Shown here one piece after another: positions 54,500 through 64,000 of a stretch of DNA of 64,000 nucleotides. Positions within the stretch are counted from its first letter, which is position 1. The number at the start of each line of letters is the position of its first letter. This DNA is from Sclerotiophoma versabilis (lineage: Eukaryota; Ascomycota; Dothideomycetes; Pleosporales; Didymellaceae). Both the position numbers and the translations under genes were made by a program. A model generated the notes under the pieces. It ran no database searches. It was given only the letters and a program-made list of their open reading frames with translations, and was not told where the DNA came from. The stretch is taken from the NCBI GenBank assembly GCA_012274445.1, contig JAAROD010000081.1, positions 1 through 64,000 on the forward strand, in the 5' to 3' direction.

Positions 54500-55590
54500 A
54501 TGCCGTCCACACACAACGCTGAAAAGCCGTGGGATACTGACGATATTGACAAGTGGAAGGTGCGCGCAACACAACACGAGGCGTCTCAGGTATCCATGTT
54601 CGCTGACTTTGTCCCCAGATTGAGCCCTTCAAGCCCGAAGACAACACCGCCGGGCCCTTCACCGAGGAGTCGAGTTTCTCCACGCTGTTCCCCAAGTACC
54701 GCGAACAGTACCTCAAGGGCTCCTGGAAGTTTATCGAGTCGGCGCTAAAGAAACATGGCATTACTGCTACCCTCAACTTGGTCGAGGGCTCCATGACGGT
54801 TGCGACAACACGAAAGACGTACGATCCGGCCGCGATTTTGAGTGCGCGCGATCTCATCAAGCTGCTCGCACGTAGCGTTCCTGCTCCGCAGGCAGTCAAG
54901 ATCCTCGAAGACGACGTGGCCATGGACATTATCAAGATCAGGAATCTGGTCGGCAACAAGGACCGCTTTGTGAAGAGGCGGCAGCGCATTCTGGGTCCCA
55001 ACGGCTCTACACTCAAGGCGCTCGAGCTGCTCACAGAGTGCTATCTGCTCGTGCAAGGAAACACAGTTGCGGCCATGGGCCCCTACAAAGGCCTGAAGAC
55101 AATACGGCGCATCATCGAGGACACAATGCACAACATCCACCCCATCTACGCCATCAAGGAGCTCATGATCAAGAAAGAGCTCGCCAAAGACCCCGAACTC
55201 GTCAACGAGAGCTGGGACCGCTTCCTGCCCAACTTCAAGAAGCGCTCACTCAGCAAGCGCAGAGTACCACACAAGGTCACCGACAAGACCAAGAAGACAT
55301 ACACCCCGTTCCCACCCGCGCAGGAGAAGAGCAAGGTCGATCTGCAGATCGAGAGCGGAGAATACTTTTTGGGCAAACAGGCAAAGGAGCGCAAGGTGAA
55401 GGAGGACCGCGACGCGAAGATGAAGGAGAAGATGGAGGACAAGCGGAAAGAGAGACTAGCCGGGTACGTTGCGCCCGAAGAGGATGGCGAGGAGAAGAAG
55501 AAAAAGCGGAAGCGCGAAGAAGGAGAGGAGAAAAAGGAGAAGAAAGAGAAGAAGAAGAGAAGCTCAAAGGGAGAGGCAGAGGAAGAATAG
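54500..55590 (+). CDS. KRR1: KRR1, KH-domain small-subunit processome factor
   Basis: Exons 54500-54559 and 54619-55590 (59-bp intron, branch GCTGAC) encode 343 residues. Krr1 is a nucleolar protein required for 40S subunit assembly and early pre-rRNA cleavage. The start MPSTHNAEKPWDTDDIDKWK joins IEPFKPEDNTAGPFTEESSF, giving the typical N-terminus. FPKYREQYLKGSW, a first degenerate KH region with ARSVPAPQAVKILEDDVAMD, and the KRRQRILGPNGSTLKALELL and VAAMGPYKGLKTIRRI blocks follow. NIHPIYAIKELMIKKELA and the C-terminal Lys/Glu-rich tail (from about residue 240) are also as in the family. The tail's AAG/GAG codons create long shadow frames. Confidence 0.95.
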
Positions 55591-56006
55591 TAGCGGATCA
55601 CGCCACTTCAGCTCCAATCATGGCGGTGACAACAGTCAACGATCCGCAGCTGCCAGGTAGTATCTGTCAAATGTCAAGGCGTCCTAGCCTCGGAACAACT
55701 TGCAGCCCGGTCAGCAATTGTACGACTCCCCAACGAGAAGAGTTAGCATTTATCGGTGTTCAGGATAGTTACAAGGTTCAATACCCATTGCATTTACTCA
55801 TTGGCCGTAACGCAGCCATTGGTTATCGAGTGTTATGTAGTCGCCAGGTTGGCGCGCTAGCTTGGCTAATACGGTCAAGACGATTCGCGTTTCGGACGGC
55901 TCTTGCTCCGGTACCCCAGACGTTCATCATTTCCGATGTCGACAATGCTTATCTGAACGTCGGTTTTCCCCTGCAGGACCCTGCATCCCATCTCTTGTCA
56001 ACCGTC
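55591..56006. other. Region between KRR1 and the SET gene
   Basis: The frame of the SET protein stays open upstream through this stretch, with another in-frame ATG at 55620. The encoded 129 residues show no domain, and the ATG at 56007 starts a good signal peptide. I treat this interval as promoter and 5' leader. Confidence 0.4.
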
Positions 56007-57287
56007 ATGTTTTCAGCCTCGCTCCTTTCCATTCTGGCTGCGCTTTCACACATATTTCATTTCACATGTGCATACACCATCTTGGACAACCAATGCTGGC
56101 CCGAAACCATCTTGCGGACTTCCACGCTTCAGTCACATAGAAATTCTACGCCTGTCAGGACCATCGAAGTTGTGCACTCTGTCGCTACTAGTTCCACGCC
56201 TTCCATATCATTTCACCTTCCCTGGCCCTGGTCCTACCCACCGTTGTGTACCCCTCCTCTTCCTAGCATACAACCGAGTCTGTGCACCTACACCAGCACA
56301 ACGTTTGCATCTGGACGCGGCATTTCAATCGTCACTACCCCAGAAATAGCCGCCCGCATCGCTTCCCTTCCAGCCTTTACAAATCCTTCGTTGCTCAAGG
56401 CCGACAAAACGAACGAACCCAGCGGTTCATGGATTACATCCAGCGTCCCCAACAAGGGTATTGGAACCCTCGCCCTGCACGACCTAGTACCACACGCGCA
56501 GATCTTGCGCTATACACCCGCATTCCTAGCCTACCTCGAGGCCGAGCTGAGCACCCTGCACCGTGAATCCCTCTGGCACACAGCAATCAGCCGACTACCC
56601 AGCCCAACGCGTCTTTCTTTCCTGAACCTAACGTACATCTACGGCGACCCACGCGTACGTGTCCAAGACATCACAAAGGCAAATACATTCCAGCTCTCCG
56701 TCGCCGGCACAAATCACCTCGCCATCTTCCCCGAAACAAGCCGCCTCAACCACGACTGCGCGCCCAACGCCCAGTACGTCCTGGACCCGGAATTGCTAAC
56801 CCACACCGTCCGTGTTACGCGGCACATCCCCGCAGGCGAGGAGATCACCATCGCGTACACGAGTCCCCTTGAGAAGACATCGGTGAGGCAAGCGCGGGTA
56901 ACCGAGGGCTTCCATTTCGCATGTGCATGTGCGCGGTGCGAGGACGCGGCGCGGTCCGACGCGGCGCTCGACGCAATGCACGAGATGCAGACGCAGCTCA
57001 ATGACTGGAGCGGTGGATCGCGCGCGACGCCGGCCATGGCTGAGGAGCTGGTGCAGATGTATGTTCAAGAGGGGCTGGAGGGGTTTTTAGACATCCCGTT
57101 TGGGTTTGCAGCGTTGGCGTGTAATGCCGTGGGGAGGGTGGGTGAGGCCAGGGTGTGGGCTGCGAAGGCGAGGAGCGCGGTGCTGGCCAAGGATGGAGAG
57201 GGTGCCGATGCGCTTAGGCTCTGGGACGGCCTTTTGGCGGATGCTGAGGCGCATTGGAGTTATAGACGGCGGCTTGGTGGGTCGTAA
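56007..57287 (+). CDS. SET-domain protein with N-terminal signal peptide
   Basis: The chosen model is a single exon of 426 residues. The N-terminus MFSASLLSILAALSHIFHFT is a signal peptide or membrane anchor. After a short Cys- and Pro-containing region comes the SET domain. It has SVPNKGIGTLALHDLVPHAQ as the GxG block, SRLNHDCAPNAQYVLDPE with the NHxC motif, and HIPAGEEITIAYTSPLEK. A post-SET Cys cluster FACACARCED follows. A helical C-terminal part (about residues 320-426) resembles the tail of SMYD/SET5-type proteins. Family members methylate lysines; the target is unknown, and an ER or extracellular location would be unusual for a histone enzyme. Starting at 55620 instead would give 555 residues. 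Confidence 0.8.
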   Translation: MFSASLLSILAALSHIFHFTCAYTILDNQCWPETILRTSTLQSHRNSTPVRTIEVVHSVATSSTPSISFHLPWPWSYPPLCTPPLPSIQPSLCTYTSTTFASGRGISIVTTPEIAARIASLPAFTNPSLLKADKTNEPSGSWITSSVPNKGIGTLALHDLVPHAQILRYTPAFLAYLEAELSTLHRESLWHTAISRLPSPTRLSFLNLTYIYGDPRVRVQDITKANTFQLSVAGTNHLAIFPETSRLNHDCAPNAQYVLDPELLTHTVRVTRHIPAGEEITIAYTSPLEKTSVRQARVTEGFHFACACARCEDAARSDAALDAMHEMQTQLNDWSGGSRATPAMAEELVQMYVQEGLEGFLDIPFGFAALACNAVGRVGEARVWAAKARSAVLAKDGEGADALRLWDGLLADAEAHWSYRRRLGGS

Positions 57288-57580
57288 CTTGGATATCGTC
57301 GTGTGGCGTGGTTTCCTAGACAATGAGCCTGAAGATTGCACTATTCACATCGTCTGTGTATATGACGACCACAATATCGACTTCTCCATAGATACAGCCG
57401 CAACGGACATGGATGTCTAGAGCAGAACGAGGTCAAGACCGCACTCGTGGCAAGCTAAGGAGTTCCACGTACCATCTGATTTCCAGCTTTAATCCCTCAA
57501 GCTTCCACCCCCACACGCAGAGTGGGTTACCTGAGCCTTGTAGAAGACGTCAAGTAACTCCCCGAAGCACCATCTTCCCG
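57288..57580. other. Convergent intergenic region
   Basis: Short stretch between the stops of the SET gene and the NLR-like gene. Nothing is recognised. Confidence 0.4.
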
Positions 57581-60500
57581 TCAAGAAGCGCCTTCGAAGA
57601 TGTCCCATGGGTCGCGAGAGCTCAGGTTGTCCCTATACAATTCCATCGAGTCGCGCGGGAACGAAGGATACGCCGAAGTCTCGAAGATAGATTTCCTAAT
57701 GACCACGATTTCCCTCTCCTGGCTGCGATCCCAATACGTACTACCCGCGTCCAACAACTGCGTGACACACGCCGATTGGGCCTGGGATCTGACGCTGGCT
57801 TCCTCCGCGGTTGTTAGTTTGATCCTCGCGGTTTCAATCAGCATCTCGACGACCACAGGGCGATTGGCTGTGACTGCCAGCCAGAGCGGTCTGCGTCGCA
57901 GATGGTCGTGGTTGAGATTGAAGAAAGCGGGATTAGGGCGGTTTTCGAAGAGCAGCCGCGCCATACCGTCGAGTCCGTTCTTGATCGCATCCGTGAACAT
58001 GGTCCCGGTCATGTTCGACGCGGGAAGGAGCGCACGCGCAACGCTGAGACTGTTCTGCGCTACGGCATGGGAGAGCGCTGTATCGATGCGCGGAGCAGGC
58101 TGAGGTTGTAGGGCCAGTTTGAAATCATACCCGATGTAGCCACTCGTGACCAGCAGCGGGATGCACGTAGCATCATCCTCGAGCAATGCAGTACGTACTA
58201 CGTCGTCTAGTCGCTCGCTTCGAACCACGCGGCCATCCCGTTTCAAGATGAATAACAACTTGAACATGGCCATGTTTCCGGATTGGGCAAGCGCAGAGAG
58301 CGGGTTGAAGCCTTCCACGTGCTCCTCGACAGTGATGATGTTCCGTGAAATCAGACCGGGAAGCAGCTTGAGAACCAGTGGCGAGGGTTTGAGGACTTGC
58401 GTCAAGTGCAGCACACAGTGCTTTCGAGCATAAGCGTGAAAATGGAATTCGTGGTCCAGAGTGCGTCGGTGAGATTGTAAGGCCTCCGCAAGCGTCTTTC
58501 TCACATCGAGGGTAGGGTTCTTTCCAGCTTTGAGGAATCTCAATGCGAGCATTTGCGTAGCTTTTGATGTGGTACCGAGGGTGGAAGCAAAGATGCGGGA
58601 AGGTGCGGATTCGACGTTCATCTCTGGAACGCAGTTCCGTGAAAGCTCGCCTTGGAAAGCAGCATAGCTCAAATATGTGACAATTTGATCGGCTATGACG
58701 TTGTGCGCTTTTGAAATTGTGAACTCACTCCCATCTGACACTGTGTAGGCTTCTAGAAGGTATTTCTCAACGCTCGGATGAACGAGACGCACAGTCAATT
58801 CCTCCTCGTCGATGACGATCAAACACCCGCAGCAGCTCAGAGTCGAGTGGATGTTACTCACGAGCTGGGATCTGTCCCAGTTCGCGTCGCCAGGCGTGAT
58901 GCTGAGAGACTCCCTCAACTCGAACAGCGTCAGCGGACGCCACGCTGCCGTAGTAAGCGCAAAGATACGCTCCTGATATATGGGCAGGAAGACTTTCCCC
59001 GAATCACGCACCTTTCGCAAGATACTCTCGTAAAGTTCTGTGAGACCTCGAGGTAAGTTTCGAAGAGCTTCTTTGAGCTCGCGGTCGGTTTGCATCGCAC
59101 ACAACACTTTGATCTGAAGTGCAACCCACAGAAACATTCCTTGGGCACCTGAACTGAGCGCGTCTCGAAGATCGGGAAGAATCGAGGGGTCATCCACAGG
59201 CAGCAGGCCTTCTTGAAGACAACGTTCCAGCTCTGTGTCGATGAAGCCCTCGATATCTGCTGTGTTATCCGGAAGCGGAATCATCCCAACGTACCCAGGG
59301 GCACACACGACTGGACTCAATCCCGTACCTGGTTCATTTCGAGAAGACATACAGAGCAAAACGTGGTGCTGCGCCTGTATATCATGCACCCAGGAGACGA
59401 CTTGTTCCGATTCCGAAGCCTTGCACAAGTCTAGCCCGTCGATCACAACATAAACTCGATGCGTGTCTGGAAGATGATTCCACAACATCTCGAGCAACTT
59501 TGCAGAGCCGGTCTCTGGTCCAATCAGCTCGCTCATGCTTTCCAGTCTTGACCATGGTTGGAGCAACTGTCGTGTGAGTGTCGCAATGATCGTCTGAGCC
59601 CGCAACCCTTCCGGTACATTGTGTTGGCAGAAGAAATACGCCACGTTGTCATCGCAGGTTTTGGTGTACACTACCAGATCCTCGACAATATTGGCCATCA
59701 TGACGGATTTCCCGCATCCCAACTTGCCATGATAGGCTAAGATGTTCGATCCGTTGCTATCTCTCCAAGTTTGGTAGGCTGTAGTTTGTGAGAAGAGGCT
59801 AGTGTTGCCCTGTTTCCGCACCTGCTTCCATGCCGTCTCGTAGTCGTATTGAGAACATCGGTCTAGTATTCGCAGGTACGTGGTGAGGTGTCGTTCGTGA
59901 GAAAGAGACGCAAATTTCTTTCGGGACATGGTTCTGAATCTCGAGTTCTCCTGAGCTTCAAGCTCAATTTGGTTTACTAAGCGCAGATTGACTTCTTGTT
60001 TGATCAGACCCGACCATTGACGGAGGTCCGACTGAAACACTTTGAGCTCGGCGTCATTTAAAGAGACCGTAATCTTTCGCAATACTGAGCTTTGCGTGAA
60101 CTTCATGATGTGGCAGCAGAGGTCCACCACTACAATAAAGTACTCGCAGAGATAAGCTTGTAGCTCTGGTGATCTGCGGTAGAGCAGTGCCAGAGCTTGA
60201 TTTCGTGGTGCCGTACGTCCAATGTCCATAAAGATAGAAGACAAGTTTTCGAAATACGATGTGATGTTGATAGTCGCCTATAATGCCCTGTCAGTCAAAG
60301 TCTTGGGTACATGACTACGCAATGTTGAGAGCTGTTGAAAGTCAAATGCTACTTACCAGTATGGACATACGCACAAGTGACCAGACACTACATGCTAAGA
60401 TATTTTGCGATCCGCCAATCACCACATCACCCAACGCAGCAAATTGCTGCACGCTTTGCAGGAAATTCGTGAACCGCGGTCCGTAGCACCGGGATTGAGA

Positions 60501-60710
60501 CGTTAGAGATACCTCCCGGTTGAGCTCCGCTGTGAAACGCATAACATCGCTCGGCTCGGGGGCACGATGTAGTGCTGTCGAAGCACCGGCTTCAAGGCGA
60601 ATCTTCTGTTCGCTGGATAGGGTCTGTTTGAATCGTGATACCGACTGGGCCAGTCGTATCTCGGGCTTCAGTCTCCCAGCTTGGCTGGCCTTAGCAACAA
60701 TAACAGACAT
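57581..60710 (-). CDS. NLR-like STAND NTPase (N-terminal DUF7708-like, NACHT-type)
   Basis: Exons 60710-60357 and 60277-57581 (79-bp GTAAGT intron) give 1016 residues. The N-terminal domain (GGSQNILACSVWSLVRMSIL, SYFENLSSIFMDIGRTAPRN, YLCEYFIVVVDLCCHIMKFT) resembles the DUF7708-type module of fungal STAND proteins. Then comes a NACHT-like NTPase with P-loop AYHGKLGCGKSVMMANIV, Walker B RVYVVIDGLDLC, and MSSRNEP. RGLTELYESILRKVRD and LTLFELRESLSI are the usual post-NACHT and winged-helix segments. The C-terminal 350 residues form weak ankyrin-like repeats (NPLSALAQSGNMAMFKLLF, RRPLWLAVTANRPVVVEMLI). Such proteins act in heterokaryon incompatibility or innate immunity. The frame is open for about 76 codons above the first ATG. 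Confidence 0.85.
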
Positions 60711-61556
60711 CACTTCGACGATCAAATGTGGAGTGGTATTGCCTCGGGCACCAGTCAACTTTGTGGGCGATCTGAGCAATCTAGCCTCGTCGCCTGGCAC
60801 ATGGTGTCCACTTCCGGAGGTCTTCCACGGTTCAAGCGGGTTAGAAGTTCGCGATAGCTTGTTGATAGGCCTCCTTTCACGTCGTTTCTGTGGACTTGAT
60901 GCTGAAGACGATGTGAGTGGGTGACGAAAGGAAGCTACGGTTTGGGCGGAAAAGCAAGGCTTTTTAGCTGAGAGGAAAGAAGAAGAAATTTAAAGCGAGG
61001 CTGAGAATATGCACGAGAACGCCACGCTGACGGCTTAGATGCCTACAATCGACGGGGGAAAGGAGGCTGTGACAGAGCACGTGACGCACAGCTAGGAAGC
61101 GCAACCGCCCTACTAGGAATACAGCGTAGTAATGCTGCATTTTCTTCGACTCTCTGGGTTGTAGTATGTTGGCTTCAGGTTTGTAGGGCGTTGGGATTTT
61201 TGGTTCTGATGCGTGCAGACGCTTTCCAAGGTCACCTTGAAGAGGGTGTTGCGTTCGCGCTCAGAGTGGGGCAAAGCGCCCCAGGCGCCAACATAGTAAG
61301 CCACCTCACGGCATCCTCAGCAGAGGCAGCGACTGTACCACTATGCTTCTCTTTATTGAGCCCCCTTGGGTATTCTAATTCCTCTTCGATGATGTCCCTC
61401 TATGCTCTCTGCCGCTTATGGATAGCGGCTTCGAGGCCCGAACCCAAACTACAGCGTTTCTTGCGTAGGCTCAGTATTTTTGTACTATAAAAGCTAGCCT
61501 AGACAAGACGTACGTTAAGAACTCAATGAATTTTATGTGGGTCTCCCTGATACTCT
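60711..61556. other. Upstream region of the NLR gene and gap to the oxygenase
   Basis: The NLR reading frame continues without a stop from 60710 back to at least 60938 on the minus strand. It encodes a Ser/Arg/Pro-rich stretch (SSASSPQKRRERRPINKL) but has no ATG. GTA at 60938-60936 stands where a start codon would fit (before GCTTCC). The rest, to 61556, shows no supported gene. Confidence 0.4.
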
Positions 61557-62760
61557 CTACTCCTTATACTTCTGATCGTGGAAGCCAGCCAGCACCTCTA
61601 CCTTGCCCTCCTTCCACCTCTTCTTGGTCTCCTCGGGATTGAGCTGCAGCATCTGCTTCGCCTTGACCCACTCCTCCATTGTGACAATCTTATCAAATCG
61701 CGGTCTCACTCCAGCCTTCTCCAGCACCGGACTATCCGTAATGGGCAGCAACTTCGTATCGTTATGTGGCCGCGCGAAGTACAACAGCCCCGTGCGACTG
61801 TACTGTCTCTGATCCTCTGGGGGCGCCACGACTCGGTGGACAGAGGACTTGAGCCATCCACCAGTAAGGTGGGAAATGGTGTCTGCCAGATTGACGGTGA
61901 TGGTCCCGGGCTGCGCAGAGACCCATGTCCAGTTTCCGTCTTCGCCGAGGATCTGCAGGCCCGCGACGGGTTGGCGGAAGAGCAGCGTGACGGTTCCAAG
62001 GTCGGTGTGGCCTCCTGTGGCGCCATACTTCGCTTCTGCCCATTCGGCTTCCGTTCGGGGATGATAGATCATATATCGGAAGTGGTCTTCGCTCTTCTGA
62101 GTGTATGTGTGCTGTTTGACGAGATACTCTTCGTCTGGCAGCTGGAGTACGATGGCGAAGAGACGGAGAAGAGGAAGCACAACATTCGAGTGCAGCGCCC
62201 TCTGGAATACCTCGATCTCGGGAAGGTGCGCCTTGAGTAAGTCTGGATGATCGTACTTGCCCTTGAAGTCATCTGTGAATTTAGGAATGTTGTAGATCTC
62301 GACGTTGTCTTTTGCTTGAGCGACCACGGACCGGCCCGGACGCCGCCAACCATTGTAGTCGGCTTCCTTGTAGTTTATTTCGTATTTCTCCTTCTCTGAT
62401 GTTGGGAGCTTGAAGAAGTGCTTTGCCAGTGTGAATTGTCTGTCGACTTGTTCTTGCGTAAGCCCAAAATTTTTCACATAGAACTGTTGGGCATTAGTAT
62501 AGATTTCCTTGTGACCAGATGGCGGATGCACATACGAATCCTACGTGATGGACTGCATGTTCAAGTTGTTTCGACAGTCGCTCTTTTCCGCCCGGACGGT
62601 TGTAGTCTTCGAGATCAAGAGTGACGAGCTCGGCCCAAGGAAGCTCGGCCTTGGTCTCGGGAGGGTGAACGTACGGCTCCAAGTTGGCGAAGTCATATTG
62701 TGATAGATCTTTCTGCTCTGGAGCAAGAGCGGTGCGAGTCTCAGTTGTTATCGTTGCCAT
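61557..62760 (-). CDS. 2-oxoglutarate/Fe(II)-dependent dioxygenase (isopenicillin N synthase-like)
   Basis: Exons 62760-62536 and 62483-61557 (52-bp GTATGT intron) encode 383 residues. The N-terminal DIOX_N part includes LVTLDLEDYNRPGGKERLSK and HAVHHVGFFYVKNFGLTQEQ. The jelly-roll core has the iron ligands His and Asp in TGGHTDLGTVTLLF and the second His in KSSVHRVVAPPEDQ. YSRTGLLYFARPHNDT holds the Arg that binds 2-oxoglutarate. WVSAQPGTITVNLADTISHL is also typical. Enzymes of this fold hydroxylate or desaturate small molecules. The substrate cannot be told; secondary metabolism is one possibility. The gene stands alone, with the NLR gene downstream and a truncated gene beyond. Confidence 0.93.
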
Positions 62761-63848
62761 GGTGGAAGGGGTGAGTTTGTAGTTGATGTATCCAAGCGGT
62801 AGTCAAAGGACATTCAAGCAGTATTTAGAGGTTATGTATGCTGCGACGCTCTTCAAAACGGACTAATGTCTCCGCTTCGACTATCGATGTCGCCATCAGT
62901 TGTTGATCCGCTTTGCCTGCAGATATGCCTCCATACAACAAGCGGACGGCATTCTTAGTTGCAGACACCGCAAGACACCGTTAGACGCCGTTCATTTGGA
63001 GACAAGACGGCGGCTGCAGCACACAAGCATCTGTAATAAGCCCAATAAGCGCATTCGCTCAGGTCTATTAGCGGACAAGATGTTACAGGCCAATCCCGAG
63101 AAGAAGTGGGGTCGTTCGTTACCCCACACGTTGTTCGCGACTTCTGTTATCAGATGGCGCAATGTAATCCTCCCATGACGAATATCCTCGTTACGGGGGC
63201 TCTTTCAGCAACTCTCTTTGTGGCTGCGGTTAATGCGTATCGCTCAATGCGCTTCTAAGATGAGTGCAATTCTACACAAGTCGCATCAATTCTCATAACT
63301 GCCGACTATCTAGTGCATAATTCAGTATATGGCGGTTTCTATTAACAACAGGGTCCATGAGTTACACAATGGCTTCTGTATGCTGCATCTGTCGAATAGA
63401 AGCGGTCCTCCAAACGAAGCGACCATTGATGAAAACTTCACGCGAGCTCATAACGCAACTTGATCTTTTTTTATTATTATATATAAATGCACTTCCATGA
63501 ATTCAGTGTCCGAGCTCGAGCTGGTATGCAGTTTAGATGTTTCCCACGTGGATTTGTTGAACGTTCGACATGGTCGACCAGGCTGAGAACGCAAACGCCG
63601 GTGACCATGGCGCGATCGCCGGTGTCGCCTGCGTATCATGTGAGTGGAGTATCGCGGTAGTATTCGAGCAAGACACGAATTGATATCACGACCTGCCACA
63701 CGGTACGTTGCCGCTGATAGTCATTTCAAGGTCTGATGTCGCAATAGCTTAGTGGGATAATATATGAAGAACATGCCAAACCAAAATCATATATATGCCG
63801 GCCTGGAATGTTACGGTTCTGGCCCACAGATCTATCATCGCCAACAAC
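62761..63848. other. Intergenic, nothing recognised
   Basis: A 1.1-kb stretch without a supported gene. The small frames at 62900-63178 and 63448-63699 have no features. A TATA-like CATATATATGCC at about 63788-63799 lies 50-60 bp before the next start codon. Confidence 0.45.
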
Positions 63849-64000
63849 ATGATCTCCAAGGAACTGTCAGAATTTCAGGCTGAAAGCAAAGGCTCACACG
63901 AGTCGCCGTCCTCGCGAAGCACCAGCCCACCAGCCACGGAGGACCCTCGGCCATGGGAGAAACAAGGGATCATTGGCGCCTTACGTCGAGGACACCGAGC
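63849..64000 (+). CDS. Start of a gene truncated by the window end
   Basis: From the ATG at 63849 the frame is open to the last base (50 codons). It encodes a hydrophilic, Ser/Pro/Glu-rich N-terminus (MISKELSEFQAESKGSHESP and onward to PRPWEKQGIIGALRRGH). The TATA-like element 50-60 bp upstream supports it as a start. Such tails often precede transporters or regulators, but nothing here decides the product. It is partial at the 3' end. Confidence 0.45.
   Translation, partial: MISKELSEFQAESKGSHESPSSRSTSPPATEDPRPWEKQGIIGALRRGHR

Noticed and set aside
55038..56006. Upstream extension of the SET-protein frame into KRR1
   Set aside because: The overlap with KRR1 is an artefact of its Lys/Glu codons; the part from 55620 shows no domain. 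A signal peptide begins at 56007.
61113..61490. Small frames between the NLR and oxygenase genes
   Set aside because: They have no domain, no signal peptide and overlap on both strands; treated as non-coding.

Overview
The window is a chromosome end of a filamentous ascomycete, most likely a dothideomycete. It opens with CCCTAA telomere repeats at base 1. A TA-saturated, stop-riddled block of about 20 kb follows and bears the marks of repeat-induced point mutation (RIP). Near 20.6 kb it changes sharply into ordinary gene-bearing DNA with short (about 45-60 bp) GT-AG introns, intron branch points of the CTAAC/CTGAC type, and secreted enzymes. The taxon is inferred from gene families and intron style; no marker in the window proves it.

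Subtelomere, 1-20.6 kb: telomere, an 18-bp satellite, a short telomere-like tract in inverted orientation, then wrecked transposons. I can still read two Ty3/Gypsy elements arranged tail to tail (plus strand about 7.6-12.6 kb; minus strand about 12.7-17.8 kb), a gag remnant between two diverged LTR-like direct repeats, a cluster of identical palindromes, and a Fot1/pogo transposase at the edge of the block. The stretch from 0.6 to 7.6 kb is unresolved.

Transition, 20.6-25.5 kb: a small cysteine-rich secreted protein (effector candidate) lies between the RIP block and a second, differently decayed pogo relic. Then come a fragment of a Gpr1/Ato transporter and a broken hypothetical gene.

Core-like genes, 25.5-62.8 kb: RPA43 and IMP4 (convergent); a GPI-type serine carboxypeptidase; a tRNA-Leu(AAG) gene that appears to carry a spliceosome-type intron in its D-loop as well as the normal anticodon-loop intron; a GH10 xylanase with an XlnR-type site; PRP43 and PRMT5 (divergent); a DUF423 membrane protein; a YWTD-type propeller protein, a 3-hydroxyacyl-CoA/carnitine-type dehydrogenase and a class III CoA-transferase that look like a small catabolic group; three secreted proteins of unknown function (46.1-49.3 kb); ORC6; GCV1 and VMA5 (divergent); KRR1; a SET-domain protein with a signal peptide; a large NLR-like STAND NTPase; and a 2OG-Fe(II) oxygenase. 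A further gene starts at 63.85 kb and runs off the end.

Several housekeeping genes converge on ribosome biogenesis and RNA processing (RPA43, IMP4, PRP43, KRR1, and PRMT5 in part). The secreted and NLR-like genes form the accessory layer. All exon boundaries were placed by eye from splice signals, reading frame and family resemblance.
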